A stretch of 64,000 nucleotides of DNA from Dyadobacter sp. CY312 (GCF_021390535.1 NZ_JAJUXG010000013.1:62001-126000); one strand, 5' to 3'. Positions 8,377 through 17,547 are shown, counted from the stretch's first letter. Notes: generated by a model not told the origin, from the sequence alone. Translations and numbers: made by a program.

Positions 8377-10662
8377 ATGATTTCTACAAGAACGAATTAC
8401 TTTCCATATATTCCAATGTCTCCGATAATGAACGACGTTAAATTTTTATATCCAAAAAGCGATTCATTATCAATACTTTACATCTCATTAATAGCATTTT
8501 TCTTTGCAAATATGGCCTTTGGTTCCATCGCAAAAGCGACTGCCCATGAATCAGGCATAAATAAAATATCAGGCCAAGCTTTTTCAACCGCAGACTCCTG
8601 TAAGTTGGGTCCGAAACTTCTTTCTGTAAGTAACATTTCCACATCCTATCTCAACGGTCAGTTTTATGGTCTGGATGTTTTCGAATTTTCCTGGTTTATT
8701 AAAGATTTGAAAGGAAACATACTTCGGCAGGGTGAAGAATCCCCCGTAAACAGTAATCCTCTCCTTACGTTTAAGCCACTTCCTGCGGGCAAATACACAC
8801 TCACTTATCTAGGGAAAAGTTGTGTATCAGCTCCAAGTACCATGGCATTTACCATTACCTCTCCTTCCAGATCTGTTGATAATTCAGCGAGAATGGGCGC
8901 ATTTTCTCCCGCTACAATAGCCAAAGGAATGGACGAGCACATGGAGCTAAGTATAAGCTGGCACGACGATATTTACCTCGTCACCGACAATGCAACGGCA
9001 ACAGCTGGTGACGGATACGAATTCAGATACATGATCGGTGCCGAAGTAGTAACTTCTGAAAAGCCGTTGAAAAACTACGTATTTGCCGGCAACAATCCGC
9101 TTCGTATCTGGAAAATGAAGACACAAAAGGGTCTGGAAAGCACGGCCCGCTGGTCAGATAAAGAAAATAACGGGTATTTCAGTACCAAGGCTGGTGAAAG
9201 TTTTTCCTACAACACTACCGCTGCTTTTAACACGTTTGTGTTTCCCGCTCTTCATGGCAAAGGATTTATTAATCCCATCCCATCCAATTACAATCCGGCG
9301 ACACAGGTAGCGCAATGGGCAGACATTGCCCCGGATATGAAATTGCCCAAGGGACACGTTTGGGTTGCCACAAGAGGTAAATGGAGCAGCGAAACCTTGC
9401 TCGCCAAAGGCGCTACGCACATTCCGCACCATCAGTTGCCATGGGAAAACGAATCAAAAGTAAAGCAGTTAAAAGACGCCGGACACACCTACAACAACGT
9501 TCCGCGTACCGAGCATTTTCTTCATTTGAAAGAGAATGGAACTGATCGTACCAAAGACGGTTACAACGCAAAATACTGGCCAAATGGCCCACTGACAAGG
9601 GAACAGGCAATTCAAAAGGCAAACGAAGCAGACATCAGCGATGCGATATGGATCGGCGAAACGATGGAAGGTGCTTCGTTTATGTCCGCAGAGTCGGAGA
9701 TGTGGGCTCACTTTTACAAACGCCTTAACGAACGATATCAGGAAAAATGGGGCACACGAAACATCCCATATTACATTGCCCATAACTATTTTATGTTTTG
9801 GCCGTCTGAAATGTCCCTTTCACGGAGTAAAGCCAAGGATCATTACAAACAGCTATTACGCCTGAAAGGATCAGCGCTCCCGAAGACGAATTTCTCACCA
9901 GGTGGCTCGCTTTCATCAACTACGCTCATTCCGGAGGCGGTTTACATTGGAGCGCCAGATGTGCAGCAAGGACAGGTTTATGAGGCAGTATACAAAATGC
10001 AGGTGATCCACAACATGGGTTATGAAACCGGTATTTTTCTGTTTGGTGTGCACGAATGGCGGCCCAACAACCTGTACCAGTACAACTATCCGGAAGGTAA
10101 GTTTTATTCCTACAACAAACTTCCTCTTGATCCCAACGTGATTATTGCAAACGGGTTCATCGCTCAGATATTTGGGAAAATGTACATTGAATGGGGCGGT
10201 TCGGGGAAAACAATAGTCAAAAATTTCGACAGTGAATGGGGCAAAGGATTGTGGTATCCCACCGGCTCACAGGAACCACAAAATGGATTTCCTTATTACG
10301 CCAAACCACAGACAGAATCATATCCGGGATACACAGGTAGCGACGACCTCTCCTATTTCAGCCAGAAACTTTATAATGATACATTTGGAAGAGTAACAGG
10401 TGGAAGCAGAAAGTATCTGAAGTACCGGATCGACAACGGTAAATGGATTACGCCTTCACAGTATAGCGCGGAGGAAATTGTGGATGCGTATTATGACAAA
10501 CGAGGTTTTGTTTTTTCTGAAACTAAGAACGGACAAACAGCCTGGTTTTACCTGAACTCATTTGCTGACAACAAGTGGCATCAGCTTGAAGTCGAACTTC
10601 CAAACGGCTCCATTGCCAAGGAAAGAGTAGCCGGCAACGGAATTCATGCCAAAATGAATTGA
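8377..10662 (+). CDS. large secreted protein of unknown function
   Basis: The predicted protein has 761 residues. An N-terminal hydrophobic segment (LSILYISLIAFFFANMAFGS, about residues 31-50) indicates export. Because a long leader precedes it, a later start at Met15 or Met18 is possible. An Ig/Fn3-like region with typical strands (LTFKPLPAGKYTLTYLGKSC) occupies about 65-160. A long Trp/Tyr-rich region of about 500 residues follows, with motifs such as WIGETMEGASF, IPYYIAHNYFMFWP and FLFGVHEWRPNN. The latter part looks like a (beta/alpha)8-type enzyme core with acidic residues at strand ends (IWIGET, GVHEW), so a glycoside-hydrolase-like fold is conceivable. I do not recognise the family. 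It ends at a strong terminator. Confidence 0.6.
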   Translation: MISTRTNYFPYIPMSPIMNDVKFLYPKSDSLSILYISLIAFFFANMAFGSIAKATAHESGINKISGQAFSTADSCKLGPKLLSVSNISTSYLNGQFYGLDVFEFSWFIKDLKGNILRQGEESPVNSNPLLTFKPLPAGKYTLTYLGKSCVSAPSTMAFTITSPSRSVDNSARMGAFSPATIAKGMDEHMELSISWHDDIYLVTDNATATAGDGYEFRYMIGAEVVTSEKPLKNYVFAGNNPLRIWKMKTQKGLESTARWSDKENNGYFSTKAGESFSYNTTAAFNTFVFPALHGKGFINPIPSNYNPATQVAQWADIAPDMKLPKGHVWVATRGKWSSETLLAKGATHIPHHQLPWENESKVKQLKDAGHTYNNVPRTEHFLHLKENGTDRTKDGYNAKYWPNGPLTREQAIQKANEADISDAIWIGETMEGASFMSAESEMWAHFYKRLNERYQEKWGTRNIPYYIAHNYFMFWPSEMSLSRSKAKDHYKQLLRLKGSALPKTNFSPGGSLSSTTLIPEAVYIGAPDVQQGQVYEAVYKMQVIHNMGYETGIFLFGVHEWRPNNLYQYNYPEGKFYSYNKLPLDPNVIIANGFIAQIFGKMYIEWGGSGKTIVKNFDSEWGKGLWYPTGSQEPQNGFPYYAKPQTESYPGYTGSDDLSYFSQKLYNDTFGRVTGGSRKYLKYRIDNGKWITPSQYSAEEIVDAYYDKRGFVFSETKNGQTAWFYLNSFADNKWHQLEVELPNGSIAKERVAGNGIHAKMN

Positions 10663-10664
10663 TC

Positions 10665-10713
10665 ATTGGTGCAAAAGGAATTGTTCCCGCTTGCACCAAT
10701 GAGTACTTTTTTT
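10665..10713 (+). terminator. intrinsic terminator after the 761-residue protein gene
   Basis: ATTGGTGCAA (10665-10674) pairs perfectly with TTGCACCAAT (10691-10700), followed by a run of seven T from 10707. It overlaps the stop codon of the convergent SRPBCC gene, which may share it. Confidence 0.85.
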
Positions 10714-11134
10714 AAGCCTCTACATGTTTCTTGAAATTATTCAGGATTGCCTGCCATCCACCTTTCTGCATCTCTATCGAGTTCTGAGTTTCGGCATCAA
10801 AGTTTGTTGTGATTTTGGTTTGGTCGCCTTCACTTTCAAACACCGTCCGAACCTGACGTCCGTCTGCCAATGAATAGGCGATTACCGACAACGGTTCAAC
10901 TTCGTCGTAAATGCCTTCAAAATCAAATCCGAAACTTCCGTCCCGGGCTTCCATGCGCGAAAGGAATTTGCCCCCTACTCTCAGATCATTCTCAGCTTTG
11001 GGTGTATGCCAATCGTCCGAAGCATTATTCCATTGTTTGATGTGTTCCGGTTCTGTCCAAAACTCCCAGGTCTTTTCTACCGGTGCATTTACTGTAGTAT
11101 CAATGGTGATAACCGTTTTTTGTGTTTCTGACAT
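10712..11134 (-). CDS. SRPBCC / AHSA1-like domain protein
   Basis: The 140-residue single-domain protein has the START/Bet v1-like AHSA1 pattern. It opens with ITIDTTVNAPVEKTWEFWTEPEHIKQWNNAS, a central GGKFLSRMEARDG strand follows, and it ends with the helix GWQAILNNFKKHVE. Such proteins form a hydrophobic cavity for small ligands or bind client proteins. In Bacteroidota they are numerous and mostly uncharacterised. The gene is alone, converging on the preceding terminator. The family assignment is firm; a function cannot be given. A second, different member lies at 28397-28825. Confidence 0.8.
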   Translation of the reverse strand: MSETQKTVITIDTTVNAPVEKTWEFWTEPEHIKQWNNASDDWHTPKAENDLRVGGKFLSRMEARDGSFGFDFEGIYDEVEPLSVIAYSLADGRQVRTVFESEGDQTKITTNFDAETQNSIEMQKGGWQAILNNFKKHVEA

Positions 11135-11337
11135 CGTAGTTGCTTTTTTATATAATTTATCAATGAAATTTTATGTCGTAAATATAATTGAAAAGCGAGC
11201 CATTTTTCAAAATCGAATTAATTGATTGGATATTTTCCAATTAATGGATTTATTCCATTATATTTGAAAAACAAAACCGCCACGCTATTTAGCGCGGAAG
11301 GATGCAGAGAAATTGGAATTAAGGTTGTAATGGTGTT

Positions 11338-11366
11338 ACATCTTGCCTGCAATGCGGGCAAGATGT
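11338..11366. terminator. hairpin downstream of the BrkB-family gene
   Basis: ACATCTTGCC (11338-11347) pairs with GGCAAGATGT (11357-11366), a 10-bp perfect stem. It lies 20 bp past the stop of the minus-strand BrkB-family gene. There is no U-run on that side and only TTTTGTTT on the plus side, so its efficiency and main direction are uncertain. Confidence 0.5.
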
Positions 11367-11385
11367 TTTGTTTAAAACCATCAAC

Positions 11386-12654
11386 TTATGCAGACCGGTT
11401 GCTTCCAAGCATCATTTTTCGGATAAAATGCAGAACATGGGTTCGGTAAAACAGCAACACGGGTATCAAAATAATCGAAACGCCAAGTATGATCAGGTAA
11501 CCTAGAAAATAGCTGTCAAGCCATCTGTTGAGCAAACTTCCGAGAACCAGAATAAGGGTAATCGCAATCGTGAAAGCAATGAGTGCTACAATGGCATAGT
11601 AAACTGCGGGCGTAATGAAGGTGGATAGTTTTCCTTTGATTTCTGCCTTTAATTCATCTATCCGATCGTCTATCCGTTGAATTATTTTGCCAACGGTGTT
11701 CTGCTTTACCTTTTTCAGCAAGGGCATTTTAATCTCTTCCTCCTGCACACCCGACTGGCTCACTACTTCGTGCCGGTCGATAAGTACGGCATGTGCGTTT
11801 GGCGTGATGGCGAATCCATCTGACCGGGCATATACCTTGGTAAACTCTGCCCCGAAATACAGTATGATCGAGGAATAATAGACCCATGTGAGCAAGATTA
11901 CAATGGATGCCGAAGTTCCGTAGGTTGCACCCAGATCGGATTGTCCGAGGTAAAAACCGATCGCAAATTTGCCGATAATGAACATAAATGCTGTAAAAGC
12001 GGCTCCGACAATACATTCCTTCCAACGCAGATAACCGTCTGGAAGCACTTTAAAAATTACTGTAAAAAGAGCGGTGATGACAACAATTACGAGCGCAATA
12101 TTAAGAGCGGAAAAGATGGCAACAGATGCACCTGAAAAATACCTTTCGAGCCGCTGACTGAGCAGGTCAACCATGGTATTCACACCGAGTGAAACAATGA
12201 GTAAAAAACCCAGTGTGATGATGATGGAAAAAGACAAAAACCTATTTTTGAGATACCGCAACCACCCTTTGTCTGGCTTCGCTTTAATTGACCAGATATA
12301 GTTAATAGAATCCTGTATTTCAGCAAAAACCCCGGTAGCACCAATAACAAGGGTGACCACCCCGATCGCAGCAGCCGTCCCTGTTTTGTTGGATACCTCA
12401 GCATTTTTGATAATTTCCTGTAACTGGCCAGCAGCCTGGGTTCCCACGAGTCCGCTGATTTGCCCGAAGAGCTCGCCTTGAAAAGCCTCCTTCCCGAGGA
12501 AAAAACTTGCCAGAGAAATGATGACCAGCAACAACGGGGCGAGAGAAAATACAGTATAATAGGAAAGTGCCGCACTGAGCTTTAAGGCGTTGTCATCAAG
12601 AAATTCGGAAAAACTTTCCTTTACAAGTGAAAAGATAAATTTCAGGCGCATCAT
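11386..12654 (-). CDS. YihY/BrkB family inner-membrane protein
   Basis: The 422-residue protein has the family's opening: DNALKLSAALSYYTVFSLAP around residue 20, then ATGVFAEIQDSINYIW with the following basic residues. Six hydrophobic segments follow in the usual arrangement, and a further two-helix segment near the C-terminus (VYYAIVALIAFTIAITLILVLG and YLIILGVSIILIPVLLFY) makes it longer than the roughly 290-residue E. coli YihY. The extra C-terminal two-TM part is preceded by a charged, coiled-coil-like stretch (about 320-345). Members were once called RNase BN in error. Their actual role is unknown; a transport or envelope function is usually assumed. Confidence 0.85.
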   Translation of the reverse strand: MMRLKFIFSLVKESFSEFLDDNALKLSAALSYYTVFSLAPLLLVIISLASFFLGKEAFQGELFGQISGLVGTQAAGQLQEIIKNAEVSNKTGTAAAIGVVTLVIGATGVFAEIQDSINYIWSIKAKPDKGWLRYLKNRFLSFSIIITLGFLLIVSLGVNTMVDLLSQRLERYFSGASVAIFSALNIALVIVVITALFTVIFKVLPDGYLRWKECIVGAAFTAFMFIIGKFAIGFYLGQSDLGATYGTSASIVILLTWVYYSSIILYFGAEFTKVYARSDGFAITPNAHAVLIDRHEVVSQSGVQEEEIKMPLLKKVKQNTVGKIIQRIDDRIDELKAEIKGKLSTFITPAVYYAIVALIAFTIAITLILVLGSLLNRWLDSYFLGYLIILGVSIILIPVLLFYRTHVLHFIRKMMLGSNRSA

Positions 12655-12788
12655 GATAATTTCTGGTGATTAATGTTGATTGTAACCGTAGTTATCAAAA
12701 AATATCTGTGCCAGAAACCGTTTTTTCCATGCCTCAATGATTGTTCAGATTACACACAGCGGCACTTTTCCAATCATCCTGTTGTGTG

Positions 12789-13730
12789 TCAGAACTGCAA
12801 AGTGATCTTTCCGACTGTTCTGCCGGTTTCAATCTGACGGTGGGCTTCGGCCATTTGGTCGAATGAAAAAGTTTCGGAAACGTGCGATCTTATAATGCCC
12901 CTTTCCAACAAATCTGCCAAAGCCCTCATACCTGCACCACTTGGAAAAACTTTGATGGTATATCCTTCAATGCCCAGTTCTTTCGCTTTCTCCGTAACTG
13001 TTTCATTCAACCCGGACGGGATACTGATGATAGTCCCTCCTTTTTTGATCACCTTCAAAGAACGGTCTATGTATTCACCACCAATGCTATCCAGCACAAA
13101 ATCAATATCTTCAACCACCTCTTCAAATGGGCCTGCTTTGTAATCTATGTGTTCGTCGGCGTCCAGCGACAATACAAAATCCCGGTTTGCATCTGATGAA
13201 GTTCCGATGACGTATGCACCCAGATATTTCGCGATCTGAACAGCATAATGACCCACTCCACCAGCTGCTGCATGTATCAATACTCTGTCACCAGCCTTAA
13301 TTTTAGCATGATGTGTAAGTGCCTGCCAGGCGGTGAGTGCAGCCAGCGGTGCCGCAGCAGCCTCGTCCATGGAAATGTTTGCAGGTTTCAGAGCCAGTTC
13401 AGTGGCTTTGGCCGCAACATGCTCTGCATATACCTTTCCGGGTTTGGGAAAGGCAAGCATGGCAAACACTTCATCACCGACTTTAAAATCGGTTACGTCC
13501 ACTCCTATTTCTGTGATCACACCTGCAATATCCCATCCCAGTATCACCGGCATCTGATCTTTGATCAGACCGGCAATACCTTTCCCCGATCTGGTTTTAA
13601 CGTCAACCGGATTAATACTGATGGAAGACGGCTTTACCAGCACTTCATCGGATGCTATCACAGGTTTGTCAACCTCAGCAGCGATGAGATTCTCTACGCC
13701 ACCAAATTCATTTAAAATAATTGCTTTCAT
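12789..13730 (-). CDS. zinc-independent quinone oxidoreductase / MDR-family NADP-dependent reductase
   Basis: The 313-residue protein is of the medium-chain dehydrogenase/reductase type. The N-terminal GroES-like domain contains SINPVDVKTRSG and ILGWDIAGVITEIG, and the Rossmann motif AAAGGVGHYAVQIAK lies at about 150-165. The catalytic and structural zinc ligands of alcohol dehydrogenases are absent. That places it with quinone/enone reductases that use NADPH. It is divergent from an AraC-family gene, with 89 bp between the starts holding an 11-bp inverted repeat. This arrangement is typical of a regulator and its target, so expression is probably induced by an electrophile or redox-active compound. 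The physiological substrate is not predictable. Confidence 0.85.
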   Translation of the reverse strand: MKAIILNEFGGVENLIAAEVDKPVIASDEVLVKPSSISINPVDVKTRSGKGIAGLIKDQMPVILGWDIAGVITEIGVDVTDFKVGDEVFAMLAFPKPGKVYAEHVAAKATELALKPANISMDEAAAAPLAALTAWQALTHHAKIKAGDRVLIHAAAGGVGHYAVQIAKYLGAYVIGTSSDANRDFVLSLDADEHIDYKAGPFEEVVEDIDFVLDSIGGEYIDRSLKVIKKGGTIISIPSGLNETVTEKAKELGIEGYTIKVFPSGAGMRALADLLERGIIRSHVSETFSFDQMAEAHRQIETGRTVGKITLQF

Positions 13731-13754
13731 TTTCTTGTTCAGTTTTAATAGTGC

Positions 13755-13795
13755 AAACTTATACCATAATTTTTAATCATTACTGGTATAAGTTT
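13755..13795. promoter_or_regulatory. inverted-repeat operator between divergent oxidoreductase and AraC genes
   Basis: AAACTTATACC (13755-13765) and GGTATAAGTTT (13785-13795) are exact reverse complements, 30 bp apart centre to centre, which is about three helical turns. The repeat lies between the starts of the two divergent genes and just upstream of a -7-like TAATTTTG at 13808-13815, only 5 bp before the AraC start. This position fits binding of the AraC-type regulator with control of both genes. Confidence 0.65.
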
Positions 13796-13819
13796 TCCAT
13801 ATTTTGGTAATTTTGGATC

Positions 13820-14659
13820 ATGACTAAAGAAAACTTGTACGAACCATTTTCAGTTGTTTACAAAACACTGGACGCTTGTGCCAAACATGAACATCAGCAT
13901 ACATTTTTCGAGCTGGTTTACATCATTTCCGGAACGGGAACACAGTGCATCAACAAAAGCACCTTTCAATATCATGCCGGGCACATGTTTCTGATCACTC
14001 CGGAGGATTGCCATTCCCTGGAAATAGCGACAACCACCAGTTTTTTCTTTTTGCGGTTTAATGATATTTACCTTAAAAATAATGGTTTGCCTGCCGAGCA
14101 CATTCACCGGCTCGAATACGTACTGCAAAATGCCAACCACCGTCCTGGCTGCATCCTTAAAAATCAAACGGACAAATTGCTCGTGGCACCTGTTGTGGAT
14201 GCTATCATCAGAGAATATGAAACCCGGGATGTCCATAACCATGAAATGGTGCAGCAGCTGGTAAACACCCTTATCGTGGTGGTGGCAAGGAACATCGCCA
14301 AATATTTACCTGAACAGATCAGCTTGGGACGAGATGAGAAGGCCATGGATATTCTGCAATATATACAGGGGAATATTTATGATCCGGAAAAACTACGGGC
14401 GGGGCACATTAGTAATATTTTCGGGATTTCGGAAGCGTATTTGGGCAGATTTTTCAAAAAACATGCAAATGAAACCATGCAGCAATACGTAACCAACTAC
14501 AAAACCAAACTGATTGAGCACCGCCTTCAATTCAGCGAAAAACGTATCAGCGAAATTGCAGGTGAATTCGGCTTTGCGGATGAAAGCCATTTTAACAAAT
14601 TCTTCAAAAAGCAAAAAGGTCACAGTCCGAAAGCGTATAGGAATATGATCCGAGCCTGA
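13820..14659 (+). CDS. AraC family transcriptional regulator with cupin-type sensor domain
   Basis: This 279-residue regulator has two parts. Its N-terminal jelly-roll ligand-binding domain has HEHQHTFFELVYIISG at about 17-32 and YHAGHMFLITPEDCH at about 50-64. Its C-terminal double helix-turn-helix contains LRAGHISNIFGISEAYLGRFF and the second-motif signature ISEIAGEFGFADESHFNKFF, then HSPKAYR. The His-rich sensor start suggests a small aromatic, sugar or metal-coordinated ligand. It is divergent from the oxidoreductase and most likely regulates it. A -7-like element so close to the ATG suggests a very short or absent leader. It is convergent with the peroxidase gene, 4 bp away. Confidence 0.85.
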   Translation: MTKENLYEPFSVVYKTLDACAKHEHQHTFFELVYIISGTGTQCINKSTFQYHAGHMFLITPEDCHSLEIATTTSFFFLRFNDIYLKNNGLPAEHIHRLEYVLQNANHRPGCILKNQTDKLLVAPVVDAIIREYETRDVHNHEMVQQLVNTLIVVVARNIAKYLPEQISLGRDEKAMDILQYIQGNIYDPEKLRAGHISNIFGISEAYLGRFFKKHANETMQQYVTNYKTKLIEHRLQFSEKRISEIAGEFGFADESHFNKFFKKQKGHSPKAYRNMIRA

Positions 14660-14663
14660 AAAG

Positions 14664-15617
14664 CTATTTCCTCTTAAAACGATCGTCTGTCAACGCTTCC
14701 AAAAACGCGACAATGTCGTTTTCTTCTACATCGTTCAGGTTGAGCGAACTGCCGAGTGACAAATCGCGGTTGATGCTGTTGCTTACAAATTTATCCGGCG
14801 TGTTGTAGTATTGTACCACTTCTTTCAATGTTTTAAACATGGCGTTGTGCATGTATGGTGCTGTAACGCCTACATTACGAAGACCGGGAACTTTGAACAA
14901 TCCCAAATGTGTACTGTCTCCGGTGATCTTAAATCTTCCGGTATCGTTCAGTTTCTTGCCATCAAAAAGACCAATGCTTTTGAAACGATCGGCTGTAAAA
15001 TCTTCGCCAGAATGGCATGTTGCGCAATTGGCTTTACCAATAAAGAGTATACGTCCTCGCTTGGCCGACTCCGTCATGGCACTTTCATCACCATCCAGAA
15101 AACGATCGTAGGGTGTATCAGTCGTTTCAAGCGTACGCTCGTAGGAAGCAATTGCACTTAGCAAGTTCTTTTCGTTTACTTCGGTTTTAAAAGTAGCCTG
15201 GAAAGCTTTGCCGTAAAAAGGATGTTTTTTCAACCGTTCTACGGCTTTCTCAACGGGCAAATCCATTTCGTCGTGTGCAGCTAATGGTCCAAGCGCCTGT
15301 TCTTCAAGAGACGAAGCGCGTCCGTCCCAGAAAAAATCAGTTCTTCCCGAAAGGTTTGTAAGAGTGGGGCTGTTGCGCGGCAAACGTGTTCCTTTGTCAC
15401 CGATACTGAAAGCGGCTGTGTCCGCGAAAGCGAACTCCGGAATGTGGCAGGATGCACAGCTTATCGCTTCTCCTCTTGATAAGACCGGATCAAAAAATAG
15501 CTTTTCACCCAGTTTGGCTTTGCTGAGCACCGGTTCTTCCTGGGGCTGAAATGCAACAGCGAACACGAATATCACAATGCCTGTTAACAGCAAAGTCAGT
15601 TTTTTTATACTTCTCAT
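14664..15617 (-). CDS. di-haem cytochrome c peroxidase (CcpA/MauG family)
   Basis: The 317-residue periplasmic protein has two haem c sites: SCASCH (Cys54, Cys57, His58) and NCATCH (Cys198, Cys201, His202). It also has the family motifs RNSPTLTNL and FFWDGRASSLEEQA. The C-terminal HNAMFKTLKEVVQYYN helps build the second haem pocket. A signal sequence or anchor (LTLLLTGIVIFVFAVAF) opens it. The frame extends upstream to 15683, but that part overlaps the DsbD-like gene and would bury the signal peptide, so the start is set at 15617. The enzyme reduces H2O2 with electrons from cytochrome c or quinol-derived donors. It shares direction with the two thiol-redox genes upstream and probably shares their transcript. 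Confidence 0.9.
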   Translation of the reverse strand: MRSIKKLTLLLTGIVIFVFAVAFQPQEEPVLSKAKLGEKLFFDPVLSRGEAISCASCHIPEFAFADTAAFSIGDKGTRLPRNSPTLTNLSGRTDFFWDGRASSLEEQALGPLAAHDEMDLPVEKAVERLKKHPFYGKAFQATFKTEVNEKNLLSAIASYERTLETTDTPYDRFLDGDESAMTESAKRGRILFIGKANCATCHSGEDFTADRFKSIGLFDGKKLNDTGRFKITGDSTHLGLFKVPGLRNVGVTAPYMHNAMFKTLKEVVQYYNTPDKFVSNSINRDLSLGSSLNLNDVEENDIVAFLEALTDDRFKRK

Positions 15618-15633
15618 TACAATCAATGATATG

Positions 15634-16089
15634 TCAGTTAACCCGGAAAGTCTCAGTGAAAGGCACACAAAGGCCGTCTTCATTGCTGCACAGCAGACCT
15701 TTTATGGTACCGCTGATGGCGAAATCGCCTTTCTTTAAACGGATCTTTTGTCTGAATTCCGCCTTTTCTGTAAAGTAGGTATAGGCAACATCCCAGGTAG
15801 GATCAACCGTCTTTTTGGGATTTACCGGAGTAATGTCGCCAATCAGTTCGTAAGCAGTATTTTCCTCAAACCTGAACTCGGTTGGCAAAGGGCCAATTTC
15901 TCCTTTAAAATCTGACGAATACAACTTCCAGTTTCTATCAATGGATGCCAAAAACAGGATTTCTACCTCATCTCCGGCTTTGGCAGCGGGCTTTGAAAGT
16001 TTCACTGTCCACTTTGAAATATTTTCGTTTTCCTGTGCGAACGCAAAATTTGAAATCAACAGAAAAACCAGTGCAATACGAATAAGCAT
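15634..16089 (-). CDS. secreted DsbD alpha-domain-like protein
   Basis: The 151-residue protein consists of a signal peptide (MLIRIALVFLLISNFAFAQ) and one Ig-like domain matching the N-terminal domain of the thiol:disulfide interchange protein DsbD. It includes the pair Cys134 and Cys141 in GLLCSNEDGLCVPFTE, similar in spacing to the redox-active pair of DsbD-alpha. The membrane and thioredoxin-like domains of DsbD are missing, so it must receive electrons from another protein. The ATG at 16089 is preferred to the upstream one because the signal peptide starts there. It lies 16 bp upstream of the peroxidase gene and downstream of a TlpA-like gene, which suggests a periplasmic thiol-redox operon. 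Confidence 0.8.
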   Translation of the reverse strand: MLIRIALVFLLISNFAFAQENENISKWTVKLSKPAAKAGDEVEILFLASIDRNWKLYSSDFKGEIGPLPTEFRFEENTAYELIGDITPVNPKKTVDPTWDVAYTYFTEKAEFRQKIRLKKGDFAISGTIKGLLCSNEDGLCVPFTETFRVN

Positions 16090-16233
16090 GGTGTACTTTT
16101 TAAGGGATGCGTAGTTTTTAGTAAAAAACGGCAATAGATATACGCATTAATATTTCGGATAATAAACAACTGCAAAGCACTTATTCTTGTCTTTGCAGTT
16201 GTCCCAAAATACGCGTACCTAATTACCCATTAA

Positions 16234-17547
16234 CTATTTTCCTTTGACCGGAGAATTCTGAACAGAAGAAGTAAATGTTGTCGGAACCGGTTCTGCGATA
16301 AGCGCGTCCAGATCGGTATTCCATTTTTTCACATACTCCGTATAGTAGTCACCGGTAATGGTTCCGGTGTAGCCAGTGTGGATCTGGCGAACTTCCCCTT
16401 TGCGGTCGATGATGATCGTCGTTGGGAAAGCCATCATGCGGTTTAATGCAGGCAGTTTTTCAGAAGCTACCTTTTTGTCTGCAATTCCACCGAAAAGAAT
16501 ATCGTATTCGATTCCGTATTTTTTCTTCAAAGTACCCAAAGTGTATTTTGCATACTCAAGATCGTCTTTTTGTTCAAAACCGATTGCGATTGCTTCTACA
16601 CCACGTGCTTTGTTTTCTTTAAACCAAGGAGAAAGGAAAGCAGTCTGATCCGTACAGTTCGGGCACCATGTACCAACGATCTCCACGATCACCACTTTAC
16701 CTTTATACTTATCATCGCTCAACGAAACCTGCTTGCCGTCCAAATCGGGCAAAGTAAAATCAAGTCTCTTGTAACCTTCTTTCAGGTGAGTCAATTTGTA
16801 AGGATCCGGCAAAGCAGCCTCAGCATTTTTCACACCTTCAAACTTTGTATTGTCGTAGATACCAGAGCTGATAACACCTGTGATAGAGCCATCTTCATTG
16901 ATAGTACCTTTGTATACACGTGGATTCGGACCAGAAAAATGTGACAGTACGAACTCATTTCCCTGCACAACACCTTCCAGCTCGCGGCTATCGCCAACTG
17001 TAGACATTACCACGCCTGTCAGTTTGTTTCCTTCCTGTTTCAATAACGCTACGTTATCAGGCATTTTGGCTTTGCTGAAAACCTGCAAATCCCATTTCCC
17101 CGACAAATTGTGTTTGGTAGGCTGCTCTTTGCCTTTTTCAACAAAACGGTAATCTTTACCGTGTTCCGCAGAAAATGGCAGTGAACTACCTCTGAAACCC
17201 GGAACCAAACTACGGTATTCACCTGTAATTTTTCCGTCGGTTTCCACGTGCGCAACAAGCGCCGCATCGTAGGTATTCATTTTAACAAAAATCGAGTCGC
17301 CACCCAGTTTGGTAACCTTAAAGTCGTCGCGTCGCGTACCGTTCAACAATGTAAGAACAGGATGTTCTTTGTCTTTAGTATTGTATTCAAAATTGAACGG
17401 AATGTGTGTTTCGCTGATCACGAATTCGCCTCTCCAGATTCCCTGTTTGGGAGCTTTTGCAATCGGATTGTCTCCTGCATAGGCCAAACTACCTAAGAAA
17501 GTGGCGCCTGCTACCACCACGGTCTTCACATGATTGTTGAGTTTCAT
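16234..17547 (-). CDS. TlpA-like thioredoxin-fold protein with N-terminal beta-rich domain
   Basis: The 437-residue protein is exported (signal peptide VVVAGATFLGSLAYAG). Residues 30 to about 245 form a beta-rich domain with repeated features, where GIWRGEF/FNFEYN and the later SGKWDLQV/GVISSGIYDNTKF look like two related halves. Residues about 255-420 are a TlpA/redoxin domain with the active site WCPNC (Cys295, Cys298), and MAFPTTIIIDRKG supplies the cis-proline. It probably reduces periplasmic disulfides. The gene is followed by the DsbD-alpha-like protein and the peroxidase, in the same direction, after a 144-bp gap. The beta domain may sense or bind a partner; this is inferred only from position. 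Confidence 0.85.
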   Translation of the reverse strand: MKLNNHVKTVVVAGATFLGSLAYAGDNPIAKAPKQGIWRGEFVISETHIPFNFEYNTKDKEHPVLTLLNGTRRDDFKVTKLGGDSIFVKMNTYDAALVAHVETDGKITGEYRSLVPGFRGSSLPFSAEHGKDYRFVEKGKEQPTKHNLSGKWDLQVFSKAKMPDNVALLKQEGNKLTGVVMSTVGDSRELEGVVQGNEFVLSHFSGPNPRVYKGTINEDGSITGVISSGIYDNTKFEGVKNAEAALPDPYKLTHLKEGYKRLDFTLPDLDGKQVSLSDDKYKGKVVIVEIVGTWCPNCTDQTAFLSPWFKENKARGVEAIAIGFEQKDDLEYAKYTLGTLKKKYGIEYDILFGGIADKKVASEKLPALNRMMAFPTTIIIDRKGEVRQIHTGYTGTITGDYYTEYVKKWNTDLDALIAEPVPTTFTSSVQNSPVKGK

